A stretch of DNA of 64,000 bases from Acinetobacter sp. ANC 3832 (GCF_002135415.1 NZ_NEGJ01000001.1:186001-250000), one strand, 5' to 3'. Positions 19,400 through 29,386 are shown, counted from the stretch's first letter. Translations and numbers: made by a program. The notes: generated from the sequence alone by a model not told the origin.

Positions 19400-21241
19400 A
19401 TGAGCCAAATGCCACAGAATGATCTCATCAGTATTACTGATGTCGCAGCACGATTACCTAAATTTCTAAATAAAGTACCGAACTTAGTTTCAGGTCTTAA
19501 AGAAGCTTATTTACGTACACCTAATACACCTGCTGGTTTAGGCTTAGCCTTTGAAAAGGCGGTTAAACGCAATCCTTATGGTGATGCCTTATTATTTGAA
19601 GAACAACGCTATAGCTACAGTGACCTGAATGATTGGGCAAACCAACTCGCACATTACTACCTTTCAATTGGTGCAACCAAAGGCGATGTAATTGCTCTTA
19701 TCGTTGAAAATCGACCTGAATTGATTGCCAGTGTGATTGCACTTGCAAAAATTGGTGTAACGACAGCACTGGTGAATACCTCACAAACAGGCAAAATTTT
19801 GACTCATAGCATTAACCTCGTAAAACCGATTGCGGTGATTGTTGGTGAAGAGTGCCGTGCTGCTGTAGATGAAATTCGTTCAGATCTGAATATTAGCAAT
19901 GATCGTTTTCATTGGTTTGCGGATCAACCCACACGCCAAGATGTTGGTCAAGCACCTCAAGGCTTTATCAACCTTGCAGAAAAAGCCAATCAGTTTCCAA
20001 AATTTAATGTACCAACAACACATCGTGTTAAAGGTAAAGATGGATTGTTCTACATCTATACCTCGGGCACAACTGGTTTACCTAAAGCTGTGATCTTTAC
20101 CAATAGTCGTTGGACTTTGGCGTATGGTACTTACGGACATGTACTGAATTTAAACGAAGATGACGTGATGTATTGTACTCTACCGCTTTACCATGCAACA
20201 GGCATGGTAGTGTGCTGGTGTGGCGTGATTGCAGGTGGAGCAACCCTTGCAATACGACGTAAATTTTCAACTTCAGCATTCTGGACTGATGTACAAAAAT
20301 TCAATGCATCTGCGATTGGCTATGTCGGTGAGCTTTGCCGTTACCTAATTGATGCACCACCGTCTGATATTGATCGCGCACATCGTGTTAAAAAAATGAT
20401 TGGTAATGGTATGCGCCCTAATATTTGGGGCAAATTTAAAGAACGTTTCGGTATAGACGAAATTCTAGAGCTCTACGCATCCAGTGAAGGTAATGTTGGT
20501 TTTAGTAATATCTTTAACTTTGATAATACAGTTGGTTTCTCACCAACGCCTTATGCCATTATTGAATTCGACAAAGAGAAAAATGAACCTATTCATGGAT
20601 CAGATGGCTTCTGCAAGAAAGTAGAAAAAGGTGGTGTCGGCTTATTGGTTGGCAAGATTACCAGTCGCTCGCCATTTGATGGCTATACAGACCCTGAAAA
20701 GAACAAATCCGTGATTATGAAAGATGTCTTTAAAAAAGGTGACTCTTACTTTATTACAGGTGATTTAGTTCGTGATATCGGGTTCCGTCATGCACAATTT
20801 GTCGATCGTTTAGGCGATACCTTCCGTTGGAAAGGCGAAAATGTTTCAACCACTGAAGTGGAAAACATCGTTAGTGACTACCCTAAAATTACCGAAGCTG
20901 TGGTTTATGGTGTAGAAATTCCAGATACCAATGGTCGTGCAGGCATGGCTGCCATCACATTACATGATGGTGACGTACTTACCGAGCAAGATTTAACTGA
21001 CATGGTCACGAATTTTAAAAAGAACTTGCCTGTTTACGCCATCCCTGTATTTTTACGCATTCAAAAAACCGTTGAAACAACAGGTACATTTAAATATCAG
21101 AAAAACAAATTGAAAGAAGATGGTTTCGACATCAATAAAGTTTCTGATCGTTTATTGGTTTTACTACCAAGTGCAACTGCCTATTGCAACATCTCGGCTG
21201 AAGTTTTTGCCAATATTGAAACGTACAAATATCGCTTCTAA
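19400..21241 (+). CDS. Long-chain acyl-CoA synthetase of the FATP type
   Basis: Activates fatty acids to acyl-CoA with ATP; a member of the ANL superfamily. About 613 residues. The P-loop-like AMP motif is YIYTSGTTGLPKAV near residue 215. YASSEGNVGF and the hinge TGDLVRDIGFRHAQFVDRLGDTFRWKG-type block follow (GDLVRD, DRLGDTFRWKGENVSTTEVE). This last block, with RWKGENV, is typical of the SLC27/FATP branch acting on long and very long chains rather than classical FadD. ATG 19394 and ATG 19400 are both possible; AGGA five bases before 19400 favours the second. It is monocistronic, as the tRNA cluster follows with its own promoter. Confidence 0.93.
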   Translation: MSQMPQNDLISITDVAARLPKFLNKVPNLVSGLKEAYLRTPNTPAGLGLAFEKAVKRNPYGDALLFEEQRYSYSDLNDWANQLAHYYLSIGATKGDVIALIVENRPELIASVIALAKIGVTTALVNTSQTGKILTHSINLVKPIAVIVGEECRAAVDEIRSDLNISNDRFHWFADQPTRQDVGQAPQGFINLAEKANQFPKFNVPTTHRVKGKDGLFYIYTSGTTGLPKAVIFTNSRWTLAYGTYGHVLNLNEDDVMYCTLPLYHATGMVVCWCGVIAGGATLAIRRKFSTSAFWTDVQKFNASAIGYVGELCRYLIDAPPSDIDRAHRVKKMIGNGMRPNIWGKFKERFGIDEILELYASSEGNVGFSNIFNFDNTVGFSPTPYAIIEFDKEKNEPIHGSDGFCKKVEKGGVGLLVGKITSRSPFDGYTDPEKNKSVIMKDVFKKGDSYFITGDLVRDIGFRHAQFVDRLGDTFRWKGENVSTTEVENIVSDYPKITEAVVYGVEIPDTNGRAGMAAITLHDGDVLTEQDLTDMVTNFKKNLPVYAIPVFLRIQKTVETTGTFKYQKNKLKEDGFDINKVSDRLLVLLPSATAYCNISAEVFANIETYKYRF

Positions 21242-21324
21242 TAGGTTTTCACACAAATTTAAGCAATATTTGCTTAAATTTGTGTTATTTATAACCGAAC
21301 GTTGCAAAGTTTTATAATTTCCTC

Positions 21325-21352
21325 TTGCGCTCTATCAATAACTTGCTAAAAT
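21325..21352 (+). promoter_or_regulatory. Probable sigma-70 promoter of the tRNA-Lys cluster
   Basis: TTGCGC, 16 bases, TAAAAT, followed by the GC-rich discriminator ACGCTCC that is typical of stable-RNA promoters. It lies about 90 bases before the first tRNA-Lys. Confidence 0.55.
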
Positions 21353-21408
21353 ACGCTCCATCAAAACGAAGTGGTGTTTAGATAAAACTTTTGTTTTTCT
21401 TGCACTGC

Positions 21409-21432
21409 ATATTCAACCAAATGGTTGAATAT
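21409..21432 (+). other. Perfect hairpin just before the first tRNA-Lys
   Basis: ATATTCAACC-AAAT-GGTTGAATAT is a 10-base-arm palindrome ending eight bases before the mature tRNA 5-prime end. In the precursor it would be a stem right at the RNase P site. Its role is unknown. Confidence 0.5.
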
Positions 21433-21439
21433 TGGTTCA

Positions 21440-21515
21440 GGGTCGTTAGCTCAGCTGGTAGAGCAGCGGACTTTTAATCCGTTGGTCCCGCGTTCGAATC
21501 GCGGACGACCCACCA
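21440..21515 (+). tRNA. tRNA-Lys (anticodon UUU), copy 1
   Basis: A 76-base cloverleaf: acceptor GGGTCGT pairs with ACGACCC, D arm GCTC/GAGC, anticodon loop CTTTTAA with anticodon TTT at positions 34-36, T arm CGCGTTCGAATCGCG, and an encoded CCA end. It reads AAA and AAG codons. First of three identical genes spaced by 21 and 64 bases. Confidence 0.98.
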
Positions 21516-21536
21516 CTTATTTTGATACTCAGAGAT

Positions 21537-21612
21537 GGGTCGTTAGCTCAGCTGGTAGAGCAGCGGACTTTTAATCCGTTGGTCCCGCGTTCGAATCGCG
21601 GACGACCCACCA
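21537..21612 (+). tRNA. tRNA-Lys (anticodon UUU), copy 2
   Basis: Identical over all 76 bases to the copy at 21440, including the encoded CCA. The 21-base spacer has no promoter, so it is processed from the same precursor. Confidence 0.98.
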
Positions 21613-21676
21613 TCTTATAGCTTCAAACACGAAGCTTTTTTGTTTTATGAAACTCATAAAACAATACTCCCTGAAT

Positions 21677-21752
21677 GGGTCGTTAGCTCAGCTGGTAGAG
21701 CAGCGGACTTTTAATCCGTTGGTCCCGCGTTCGAATCGCGGACGACCCACCA
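21677..21752 (+). tRNA. tRNA-Lys (anticodon UUU), copy 3
   Basis: Identical over all 76 bases to copies 1 and 2. The 64-base spacer before it contains AAGCTTTTTTG, which could act as a partial terminator, but co-transcription is likely. Confidence 0.98.
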
Positions 21753-21987
21753 TTCTTTCTTCAAGCTTCTTTCTGTACTTCACTTTTAGTGCTATAGTTT
21801 TTCAAACTATTTAGAAATGAAACTTGCAAATATTCCGACCAAGACTTATTCATCCCCGTTCGGTTGATTCGCCATTCTCGAAATTTTGCTTCAATTGTTT
21901 GTTCAAGGTATTCATCCAATAGTGCAAAATAAGGTATTTTGATATACCTAAAAAATCATAGATTTTTGTTGCATTCATCCTTGTTCA

Positions 21988-22063
21988 GGGTTGTTAGCTC
22001 AGTTGGTAGAGCAGTAGACTCTTAATCTATTGGTCGTGGGTTCGAACCCCACACAACCCACCA
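21988..22063 (+). tRNA. tRNA-Lys (anticodon CUU)
   Basis: A 76-base cloverleaf with encoded CCA: acceptor GGGTTGT/ACAACCC, D arm GCTC/GAGC, anticodon stem GTAGA/TCTAT, loop CTCTTAA giving anticodon CTT, T arm GTGGGTTCGAACCCCAC. It reads AAG only. The body differs from the three UUU copies in the acceptor, anticodon and T stems with compensating changes, so it is an old isoacceptor and not a recent mutant. It lies 235 bases after the third UUU copy and may have its own promoter. Confidence 0.96.
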
Positions 22064-22202
22064 GATATTTGATATAAAAGATACATTCAGAGCCTTTGCT
22101 TAAATGAAGAAGGTCATTTAAAATTTTTATTCTATTTATAAACTTAGCTATAAGCGATCACGATAAAGCACAGCTAAAGTTAGATGAGCATACGATAAGC
22201 AA

Positions 22203-22907
22203 CTAAGACCCTGAATATTTTTTAAGAACATAAGCTTGTAATGGTGCAGGATTGCCTGCTGAAAAATAAGCCTTATTGACTGTCAATATTTTATCTAAGT
22301 CCATGACCAAATTGTTTTCTGAATTCACATGAAAATAAACCTCCATACCATTCTCATGCTTAATCACAATTTCTTGGTTTTTTTGATCATAAGACCACTG
22401 ATTTTTCTGATAAGACTGATTTTCAGAAAGTGTATTCCCTTCATGATTCATCTTACCCAAATACATTAAAGTACGATGTGCTGAGCCATCAGGCAAAAGA
22501 TTTAAAATAAATTCAGCATTGCCCTTTTCACATAACGCAAAAGCATCCTCACAACTGATATAGGCATGATAACGCCCTACAAATGAGCGTGCATTTTCAG
22601 GTAATGATTCAGTAGACGTGGCTTGTTCATCAGCAGTATCGACATTCATTGGTAAAGCTGCTGCCTGCCCCGCGACTTCTGTTAGCTTTTTTCCCTGATC
22701 TTCCACATCAATTTCATCTTGTACAACAGGTGAAGATACAGCTTCGATCTGTAATGGAGCTGAAACAGCTTGAGCATTAGAATGAGCTTGTTGATTTTTC
22801 TGATGATGAGATTGTGAGGAGTCACATGCACTCAAGATAAAACTGGTACACAGACTAAAGCAAAACAAGCGACATGGAACATGCCTACGAACCGTGGGAA
22901 ACATCAT
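22203..22907 (-). CDS. Hypothetical lipoprotein with NlpE-like C-terminal region
   Basis: From the ATG at 22907 (the frame continues to a TTG at 22925) it is 234 residues. The signal peptide has a basic start (TVRRHVPCRL) and the lipobox ILSAC, with the lipidated cysteine near residue 28. A Gln/Ala/Glu-rich linker of about 75 residues follows. The domain from about residue 105 starts FVGRYHAYISCEDAFALC and contains ILNLLPDGSAHRTLMYLGK. That cysteine pair followed by L-x-L-x-P-D-G and a Y-L-G-K turn resembles the NlpE N-terminal barrel, a cell-envelope stress and copper-response lipoprotein. This match is inferred from pattern only. Monocistronic. Confidence 0.75.
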   Translation of the reverse strand: MMFPTVRRHVPCRLFCFSLCTSFILSACDSSQSHHQKNQQAHSNAQAVSAPLQIEAVSSPVVQDEIDVEDQGKKLTEVAGQAAALPMNVDTADEQATSTESLPENARSFVGRYHAYISCEDAFALCEKGNAEFILNLLPDGSAHRTLMYLGKMNHEGNTLSENQSYQKNQWSYDQKNQEIVIKHENGMEVYFHVNSENNLVMDLDKILTVNKAYFSAGNPAPLQAYVLKKYSGS

Positions 22908-23247
22908 CTTAAAAACCAAAAACAAGCTGGGTTATTGAACCTGACAACGGATATTTAATATTTTGAATATGGGTATAGTATTATTTTCCTGCCCAACTAC
23001 AAATCAAAGCCGCTATAATTTTACAAAAGTATAATAGAGATACATTTTTAGCCCTTATTTCTAGCTCAATATACAACAATAGATTTTGATCAAATCTCTT
23101 TTAATTCTGATATTTGTATTTTTAAATTTTGTAAAAATTTTTACGTTGATAGGCTTTAAAAAATCAATGGCAAACACCATGTATATAACATGCAGAGATT
23201 AGATCACTTCTATCTCTAGCACCCTATTTATCTTTAAGGAGATTTTG
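22908..23247. other. Intergenic stretch between divergent genes
   Basis: About 340 AT-rich bases between the lipoprotein gene (minus) and the PspC gene (plus). I see no ORF. ATGT-ATATA-ACAT at about 23178-23190 is a short inverted repeat 60 bases before the PspC start. Promoters for both genes must lie here. Confidence 0.4.
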
Positions 23248-23514
23248 ATGACCAAATCTGGTTTATATCGTTCTAGCCGACATAATATGATCGCCGGTGT
23301 TATGGGCGGTATTGCTGAGCGTTTTGGTTGGAACGTCACATTATTACGCATTATTTTCGTAATCGTTTCATGTATGAGTGCTGCTTTTCCTGGCATCTTG
23401 GTTTATTTGGTACTGTGGTTGTTAATTCCAAAACAAGAATTACAACTCAACGTACCACCTACAGGTTATCAACAACCAGTCAGAACCATACATGAAGATG
23501 GCGTAAGACGTTAA
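23248..23514 (+). CDS. PspC domain protein
   Basis: An 88-residue membrane protein. From the ATG at 23248, preceded by AAGGAGA, it shows the PspC pattern: LYRSSRHNMIAGVMGGIAERFGW, then LLRIIFVIVSCMSAAFPGILVYLVLWLLIP covering two hydrophobic segments. PspC domains take part in the phage-shock envelope response, but no pspA or pspB lies nearby and this minimal form is common as an orphan. A short hydrophilic tail follows. An intrinsic terminator follows at 23592. Confidence 0.9.
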   Translation: MTKSGLYRSSRHNMIAGVMGGIAERFGWNVTLLRIIFVIVSCMSAAFPGILVYLVLWLLIPKQELQLNVPPTGYQQPVRTIHEDGVRR

Positions 23515-23591
23515 TCCTTAAATCACCGATGTAGGCTGTAAGTTTCATTTTAAATTTGAAATAGCGCATCTGCGCAATGTTTTAAGTTTTC

Positions 23592-23632
23592 AGCTACGAC
23601 GGACTACCCCCTATTCTGTCGTAGCTTTTTTA
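23592..23632 (+). terminator. Intrinsic terminator of the PspC gene
   Basis: AGCTACGAC (23592-23600) pairs with GTCGTAGCT (23618-23626), and a T-run follows directly. Confidence 0.88.
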
Positions 23633-23731
23633 TGTCTATTTTTCAACTTTTATTTTTATAACAGACGATAAACAACTTCAAGTACCATGATTTTTTAAAG
23701 ATATCTTGGATAAGTGCTTTGTGCAAAAGGC

Positions 23732-24835
23732 CTATCGCTTGGTATGATTTAATTGTTGCTGTAATGCTGCAATCATATCCGCACGACTAATCATCCCAAC
23801 TAACTTTTGCTGTTCAACAACAGGAATATAATTAAAAGATTTTTCGACAAAATAAGGCACTAAATCTTGAATTGTTTGTGATGGTTTCACAGTCACAACT
23901 TTCCGATCCATAATTTGTTTGACCAAATGCTCCCAAGATGCACGTGGGTCTGCTGCGCGTTTAAACCATTCTAAGACATCGTACAATGCTAAGGTACCAA
24001 CCAGTTCATCATTAATATTGACAACAGGTAAACTCATTAAATTGACTTGTTTAAACTTATCAATGGCTTTATGAATATCATCCAATTCATACAGATAAAT
24101 CACATCTTTGCTCATAATGTCTTGGCACAAATATTCACTCACAACTCGAGCATTGGCTTTTTCTTGTGCCTCTAAGATGATTTTCTGTAAATCATAATCA
24201 CTAATGTCCAAAAGCTCAGTTTGCTGCTCCAAAACATCTTGAATGTCTTGTGGTTGAATGGTGACTTTCTGTGTTGGTGTTGGGTCTTTAGAGCGTGTAT
24301 TGAGTTGTGCAGTTTGTGGATATTGTTTTCCAAGCAACCGATTGAAAATAACGGCAACAATCAAAAGTAAAACTGAATTTAATAAGACGGGATAAAAGAT
24401 AAAAGCATAGCCCAACTCATGTACGGTTGTTCCACCCAAGACAGCAGTAATCGCTACAGCTCCACTTGGTGGATGCAATGAATCTGTGGTCATCATCAAG
24501 AAGATAGATAAGGCAACAGCAATACTAAATGCGACTGTTAAATTTGAGATAAACAGTACACACGTCACCCCAATAACCCCTGCGATGATATTCCCCACCA
24601 CCATATTCCACGGTTGGGCAAGTGGGCTTGCAGGCACGGCAAAGAGTAATACTGATGATGCACCCATTGGAGCGATATACCATGCATTAAAATCGCCAAG
24701 CGCATACCAACTAACCAATGAGGATATAACGAGTCCCAATAATGCACCAATACCGCAAACAAGACGGTCTTTGAGCGGTAGCACTTTAAAATTGGGTTTT
24801 AAGATATTGAGCCATTCAAGTTGTGAGTGAAACAC
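23732..24835 (-). CDS. HPP-family membrane protein with two CBS domains
   Basis: A 367-residue inner-membrane protein. The HPP domain has four or more hydrophobic segments at about residues 25-165, including APMGASSVLLFAVP and the name-giving DSLHPPSGAVA. A linker follows, then a CBS pair at about 225-360 (DVIYLYELDDIHKAIDKF, VVNINDELVGTLALYDVL, VVTVKPSQTIQDLV, VVEQQKLVGMISRADMI). CBS pairs usually bind adenine nucleotides and control the attached domain. HPP proteins have been linked to nitrite transport in plastids and cyanobacteria; the bacterial CBS-fused form has no settled substrate. It stands alone. Confidence 0.9.
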   Translation of the reverse strand: MFHSQLEWLNILKPNFKVLPLKDRLVCGIGALLGLVISSLVSWYALGDFNAWYIAPMGASSVLLFAVPASPLAQPWNMVVGNIIAGVIGVTCVLFISNLTVAFSIAVALSIFLMMTTDSLHPPSGAVAITAVLGGTTVHELGYAFIFYPVLLNSVLLLIVAVIFNRLLGKQYPQTAQLNTRSKDPTPTQKVTIQPQDIQDVLEQQTELLDISDYDLQKIILEAQEKANARVVSEYLCQDIMSKDVIYLYELDDIHKAIDKFKQVNLMSLPVVNINDELVGTLALYDVLEWFKRAADPRASWEHLVKQIMDRKVVTVKPSQTIQDLVPYFVEKSFNYIPVVEQQKLVGMISRADMIAALQQQLNHTKR

Positions 24836-25387
24836 AGCTATCCTTTTGCTTTAAATATGGGAGAAGTTTTAAATTATACGATGATGTACGAGAAGATGTA
24901 TTAATTTTCTATCTTATAATTATGCCTAGTTTTGTTATTAGCTTTTTTAAAGCAAAAGGGTTTTAGATAAATACCAGTATTTGAATTTTAGTACTGAACC
25001 TAGTTAAGCAGATCTCTTTTCAATTTTTACAATGACTAAAATAAATCATAATTTTTACAATGAGATGTATAATTAATGCATCAATAAATATAAAGACTGA
25101 TATGAAAAATTCCATGAACATTTAGAAACATGAGAATTATACCCTTGCCTGATTCCGTTAATACAATTCGAAATTTCCCTAGGTAATAAAATTACAAGTC
25201 ACAACACACATGGTGGCTAGCCTAAAAAAAGTCATTTGATTTACTTAAGACAACAACTACATTTAAAACACACTGATTTCCCGCAACATCCTAATGTGAA
25301 TGCAATGATTAATCGTGATATACATTGTAACTGGAAAACAGATACTTACTACGCTATTCACCACCATTTTATTATTGGATAGGCTCA
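24836..25387. other. Gene-free AT-rich stretch with short repeats
   Basis: About 550 bases. AATTTTTACAATGA occurs twice (25022-25035 and 25050-25063). The frame from about 25246 to the TAG at 25379-25381 is open on the plus strand for about 45 codons (LRQQLHLKHTDFPQHPNVN at its start) and ends just before the next ATG, but it has no start codon near its beginning. It may be a gene remnant. Nothing else is supported. Confidence 0.35.
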
Positions 25388-25642
25388 ATGAAAAAGAGTA
25401 AAAAAATACCTGAAAAAATTGAACTTTGTGAATGTTTAAATGAATTATTAAGCCTTGAGTTATCACTGGGAAATACTGTTTCTCATTTTAACAATAATGC
25501 TGGTTGGCCTCATCCAAACACTCATTTTGTAATGTTGATCAATGACCTGAGTATCAGATTAGAGAACTTGACCTTTTCACAAAATATATCTCATCAAATC
25601 TGCCGAGACCCACATTATGATTGGCATGATAAATGCGAATAA
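25388..25642 (+). CDS. Hypothetical protein
   Basis: An 84-residue soluble protein starting with a lysine-rich segment (MKKSKKIPEKIEL), then a helix LNELLSLELSLGNTV, a segment NAGWPHPNTHFVMLI and a His/Cys-rich end (HQICRDPHYDWHDKCE). The pattern of Trp-Pro-x-Pro plus C-terminal His/Cys residues could bind a metal, but this is speculation. No ribosome binding site better than a weak AGGCTC is seen. I do not recognise the family. Confidence 0.6.
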   Translation: MKKSKKIPEKIELCECLNELLSLELSLGNTVSHFNNNAGWPHPNTHFVMLINDLSIRLENLTFSQNISHQICRDPHYDWHDKCE

Positions 25643-25730
25643 AAACTCACTACGATATACTTTCTGCGTGAAATACTAAACCCTTCTAAAACCTGCTATA
25701 AAATATAAATAGCTCTTTTCTATTTAAAAA

Positions 25731-26210
25731 ATGAAAATTATGATACTGAAACTATTAAAAATGGGTACATACCTTATTAAACCCATTCAATTAAAATTTA
25801 GTGAATTATGTTTATCTTTACTACTTAGCCCTATAGGTACAATAATTTACACTCCATACCTTTTATATCAAATGTACATTCGTAGTACTTTTTCTGAAAT
25901 CATTCAAGTAACCATCTTAACTCCATTTTTCGCACTTTTATGTATCTATCTCATTTTTTTAGTGACTGTTTTTCCAATCATTTTGATTACACACATTATT
26001 CTAAGACAATTTAAAATATTTAATATTTTAACAATTATTATCAGTTACTTAGGATTTAGTTATTACCTTGGGAAAAAAATTACTCCCTTATTCAGTGTTG
26101 AAAACATGCTTCCTATTCTGCTCATCTCCACACCAATAGTCGCATTTTATATCTTTATGCTTTTAAAGTTTGCATCAACCTCAATTAAAGACCCCATCAA
26201 AGCTATATAA
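25731..26210 (+). CDS. Hypothetical membrane protein
   Basis: A 159-residue protein with four likely transmembrane segments: about residues 22-44, 54-85, 100-115 and 128-150. The composition is rich in Ile, Leu and Phe, and the base composition is more AT-rich than the following glyQ. The stop lies 70 bases before the glyQ ATG. I do not recognise the family; a small inner-membrane protein is the most that can be said. Confidence 0.6.
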   Translation: MKIMILKLLKMGTYLIKPIQLKFSELCLSLLLSPIGTIIYTPYLLYQMYIRSTFSEIIQVTILTPFFALLCIYLIFLVTVFPIILITHIILRQFKIFNILTIIISYLGFSYYLGKKITPLFSVENMLPILLISTPIVAFYIFMLLKFASTSIKDPIKAI

Positions 26211-26280
26211 CCCTTTGCCACTCTCCTGCAAAATCCTTATACTGAGAACCAATTTTTCTCATATTTATAATGGATGCTGC

Positions 26281-27264
26281 ATGAGTCGCGCCATATCGCA
26301 TATCGATACATTTCAAGGCTTAATTCTTGCCTTACAAAATTACTGGGCTGAACAAGGTTGTGTGATTTTACAACCTTACGATATGGAGATGGGTGCAGGG
26401 ACATTCCATACTGCAACATTCCTACGTGCGCTTGGACCTGAAACATGGAACGCGGCTTATGTACAGCCTTCACGCCGTCCAAAAGATGGTCGTTATGGCG
26501 AAAATCCAAACCGTTTGCAACATTATTACCAATTCCAAGTGGTGCTTAAGCCAAACCCAGACAACATCCAACAGCTTTATTTAGATTCTTTAAAAGCGAT
26601 TGGTATTGATACCCTTGTGCACGACATTCGTTTTGTGGAAGACAACTGGGAATCTCCAACATTGGGCGCTTGGGGCTTAGGCTGGGAAGTTTGGTTGAAT
26701 GGTATGGAAGTGACACAGTTCACTTACTTCCAACAAGTCGGCGGTATTGAATGTTACCCAGTGACAGGCGAAATCACCTATGGTCTTGAACGTCTTGCAA
26801 TGTACTTGCAAGGTGTAGATTCAGTTTACGATTTGGTTTGGACCAAAGGTCAATTCGGTACTGTGACATATGGTGATGTGTTCCATCAAAATGAAGTCGA
26901 ACAGTCGACCTATAACTTCGAATATGCCAACGTCGAAAAAATGTTTGAATTGTTCGATTTCTATGAAGTTGAAGCAACTCGTTTAATTGAAGCTGAACTG
27001 CCACTTCCTGCTTATGAGCAAGTGATTAAAGCATCACATTGCTTTAACTTATTGGATGCCCGTGGTGCGATTTCAGTGACTGAACGTCAGCGTTATATTT
27101 TACGTGTGCGTACTTTGGCGCGTTCAATTGCACAAAGTTATGTGGCTGCACGTGCGAAGCTTGGCTTCCCAATGGCAGAACCTGCATTACGTGATGAAGT
27201 ATTGGCGCAGTTAAAAGCACAAGTTGAAGCTGAAGCGAAAGAAGCCAACAAGGAGAGCAAATAA
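26281..27264 (+). CDS. glyQ: Glycyl-tRNA synthetase alpha subunit
   Basis: Catalytic half of the bacterial alpha2-beta2 glycyl-tRNA synthetase. It has 327 residues from the ATG at 26281 ([19 protein letters not shown]), the typical start; the frame extends 111 bases further up but overlaps the membrane-protein gene. Motifs visible: FWAEQGC-type [23 protein letters not shown] near residues 20-40, [16 protein letters not shown], and [18 protein letters not shown]. The stop TAA shares its last A with the ATG of glyS (TAATG), so translation is coupled and keeps the subunits equal. Confidence 0.97.
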   Translation: MSRAISHIDTFQGLILALQNYWAEQGCVILQPYDMEMGAGTFHTATFLRALGPETWNAAYVQPSRRPKDGRYGENPNRLQHYYQFQVVLKPNPDNIQQLYLDSLKAIGIDTLVHDIRFVEDNWESPTLGAWGLGWEVWLNGMEVTQFTYFQQVGGIECYPVTGEITYGLERLAMYLQGVDSVYDLVWTKGQFGTVTYGDVFHQNEVEQSTYNFEYANVEKMFELFDFYEVEATRLIEAELPLPAYEQVIKASHCFNLLDARGAISVTERQRYILRVRTLARSIAQSYVAARAKLGFPMAEPALRDEVLAQLKAQVEAEAKEANKESK

Positions 27265-29333
27265 TGTCTAAACATACCGTTTTGTTCGAATTAGGCTGTG
27301 AAGAATTACCGCCAAAAAGCTTAAAAAAATTACGTGATGCGTTACAAGCAGAAACCATAAAAGGCTTAAAAGATGCTGGCTTGGCTTTTGATTCAATCGA
27401 AGCATATGCAGCGCCACGCCGTTTAGCTTTAAAAATTGTTAATGTTGATGGTGCGCAACCAGATACACAAAAGCGTTTTGATGGCCCTGCTAAACAAGCT
27501 GCTTTTGATGCCGAAGGCAATCCTACTAAAGCGCTTGAAGGCTTTATGCGTGGTCAAGGCATTACGGCTGATCAAGTCACGACTTTCCAAGCCGGTAAAG
27601 TTGAAAAAGTGTGTTATTTAAAAGATGTGAAAGGTCAAAGCCTTGACGTTTTATTACCACAGATTTTACAAACAGCTTTGGACAATCTTCCTATTGCAAA
27701 ACGTATGCGTTCAGCGGCAAGTCGTACTGAATTTGTTCGTCCTGTAAAATGGGTCGTGTTGTTAAAAGACAATGATGTGATTAATGCAACTATTCAAGAT
27801 CACAAAGCAAGTAACGTGACTTTTGGTCATCGTTTCCATGCACCTGAAGCGATTACTTTAGGTCATGCTGATGAATATCTTGCGAAATTAAAAGCCGCTT
27901 ATGTTGTAGCGAACTTTGAAGAACGCCAAGCGATGATTGACGGTCAAGTGAAAGCACTTGCGGATGACGTGAATGCCATTGCGATTGTACCCAGCGATCT
28001 TCGTGATGAAGTGACAGCACTAGTCGAATGGCCTGTTGCGCTTCGTGCAAGTTTTGAAGAGCGTTTCCTTGCTGTACCGCAAGAAGCCTTGATCACCACC
28101 ATGCAGGACAATCAGAAATATTTCTGCTTAGTGAATAGCGACAATAAACTTCAGCCTTACTTCATTACCGTTTCAAATATTGAGTCGAAAGATCCTGCTC
28201 AAATTATTGAAGGCAATGAAAAAGTGGTTCGTCCACGTCTATCTGATGCTGAATTCTTCTTCTTACAAGATCAAAAGCAACCGCTTGCATCACGTAAAGA
28301 AAAACTCGCCAATATGGTGTTCCAAGCTGAGTTGGGTACGCTGTGGAATAAGTCTGAACGTATTGCAAAATTGGCTGTGGCTTTAGCACCAATCACAGGT
28401 GCAAACCCTGCCGATGCTGAAAAAGCAGCTTTACTTGCAAAATGTGACTTAACTTCTGAATTGGTTGGTGAATTCCCTGAACTTCAAGGTATTGCGGGTA
28501 CTTACTATGCACGTCTTGAAGGTGAAAGTGATGAAGTTTCAGAAGCTTTAGGTGAACAGTACTTACCTAAATTTGCTGGTGATGTTTTACCGCAAACCAA
28601 GACAGGTACGACTATTGCCCTTGCGGATCGCCTTGATACATTGACAGGTATTTTCGGTATTGGTCAAGCGCCTACAGGTTCAAAAGACCCATTTGCATTG
28701 CGTCGTTCTGCGATTGGTATCTTGCGTTTAGTGACTGAAAACAATCTTGATGTTTCAATTGAAGAACTCATCAAACTTGCTTTAGCTGCTTACGGCGATG
28801 TATTGAAAGATCACGCTAAGACTTTGGCAGATGCAGTTGCATTCCTTGAAGGTCGTTACCGTGCGAAGTATGAAGATCAAGGTGTTGCTGTTGATGTGAT
28901 TCAAGCCGTTCAAGCCTTGTCACCAAAATCACCTTTAGATTTTGATAAGCGTGTGACTGCGGTGAATCATTTCCGTGCCTTGCCTGAAGCTGCTGCACTT
29001 GCTGCCGCCAACAAACGTGTTGCCAATATTCTTGCGAAAGAAGCTGAACCGACAGGTGCTGTGGTTGAAGCAAACTTGGTTGAAGATGCTGAAAAAGCAT
29101 TGTTCGCTGAACTTGCTAAAGTAACGCCTATTGTTCAGCCATTGCTTGATGCAAAGAACTACACAGAAGCATTGTCTATGCTTGCTGCCTTGCGTGCGCC
29201 AATTGATGCTTTCTTTGAAGGTGTCATGGTCATGGCAGATGATGCTGAATTGAAAGCCAATCGTTTACGTATATTGGCGCAATTACGTGGTTTGTTTACC
29301 AGTGTTGCGGATATTTCAGTGTTACAGCACTAA
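27264..29333 (+). CDS. glyS: Glycyl-tRNA synthetase beta subunit
   Basis: tRNA-binding and editing-like half of the tetrameric glycyl-tRNA synthetase. It has 689 residues, normal for the family. Motifs include [14 protein letters not shown] at the N-terminus, [16 protein letters not shown] near residue 155, an HD-domain-like stretch, [29 protein letters not shown] near residue 460, and a C-terminal anticodon-binding helical part ending DISVLQH. The start overlaps the glyQ stop by one base. A terminator hairpin follows. Confidence 0.97.
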   Translation: MSKHTVLFELGCEELPPKSLKKLRDALQAETIKGLKDAGLAFDSIEAYAAPRRLALKIVNVDGAQPDTQKRFDGPAKQAAFDAEGNPTKALEGFMRGQGITADQVTTFQAGKVEKVCYLKDVKGQSLDVLLPQILQTALDNLPIAKRMRSAASRTEFVRPVKWVVLLKDNDVINATIQDHKASNVTFGHRFHAPEAITLGHADEYLAKLKAAYVVANFEERQAMIDGQVKALADDVNAIAIVPSDLRDEVTALVEWPVALRASFEERFLAVPQEALITTMQDNQKYFCLVNSDNKLQPYFITVSNIESKDPAQIIEGNEKVVRPRLSDAEFFFLQDQKQPLASRKEKLANMVFQAELGTLWNKSERIAKLAVALAPITGANPADAEKAALLAKCDLTSELVGEFPELQGIAGTYYARLEGESDEVSEALGEQYLPKFAGDVLPQTKTGTTIALADRLDTLTGIFGIGQAPTGSKDPFALRRSAIGILRLVTENNLDVSIEELIKLALAAYGDVLKDHAKTLADAVAFLEGRYRAKYEDQGVAVDVIQAVQALSPKSPLDFDKRVTAVNHFRALPEAAALAAANKRVANILAKEAEPTGAVVEANLVEDAEKALFAELAKVTPIVQPLLDAKNYTEALSMLAALRAPIDAFFEGVMVMADDAELKANRLRILAQLRGLFTSVADISVLQH

Positions 29334-29357
29334 GCTAAATATTTGAAATAAAATGAG

Positions 29358-29386
29358 AACCCTGCTTAAATAAGTGGGGTTTTATT
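29358..29386 (+). terminator. Terminator of glyQS
   Basis: AACCCTGCTT with AAGTGGGGTT forms an imperfect stem, directly followed by TTTATTTTTA, 25 bases after the glyS stop. Confidence 0.75.

Noticed and set aside
21440..22063. Integrated element using the tRNA-Lys genes as attachment site
   Set aside because: Repeated tRNA ends are explained by whole identical tRNA genes; no integrase and no partial tRNA end repeat flank a cargo.
25263..25466. Minus-strand frame of 67 residues upstream of the 84-residue gene
   Set aside because: It overlaps the plus-strand gene, lacks a ribosome binding site and has a low-complexity composition.
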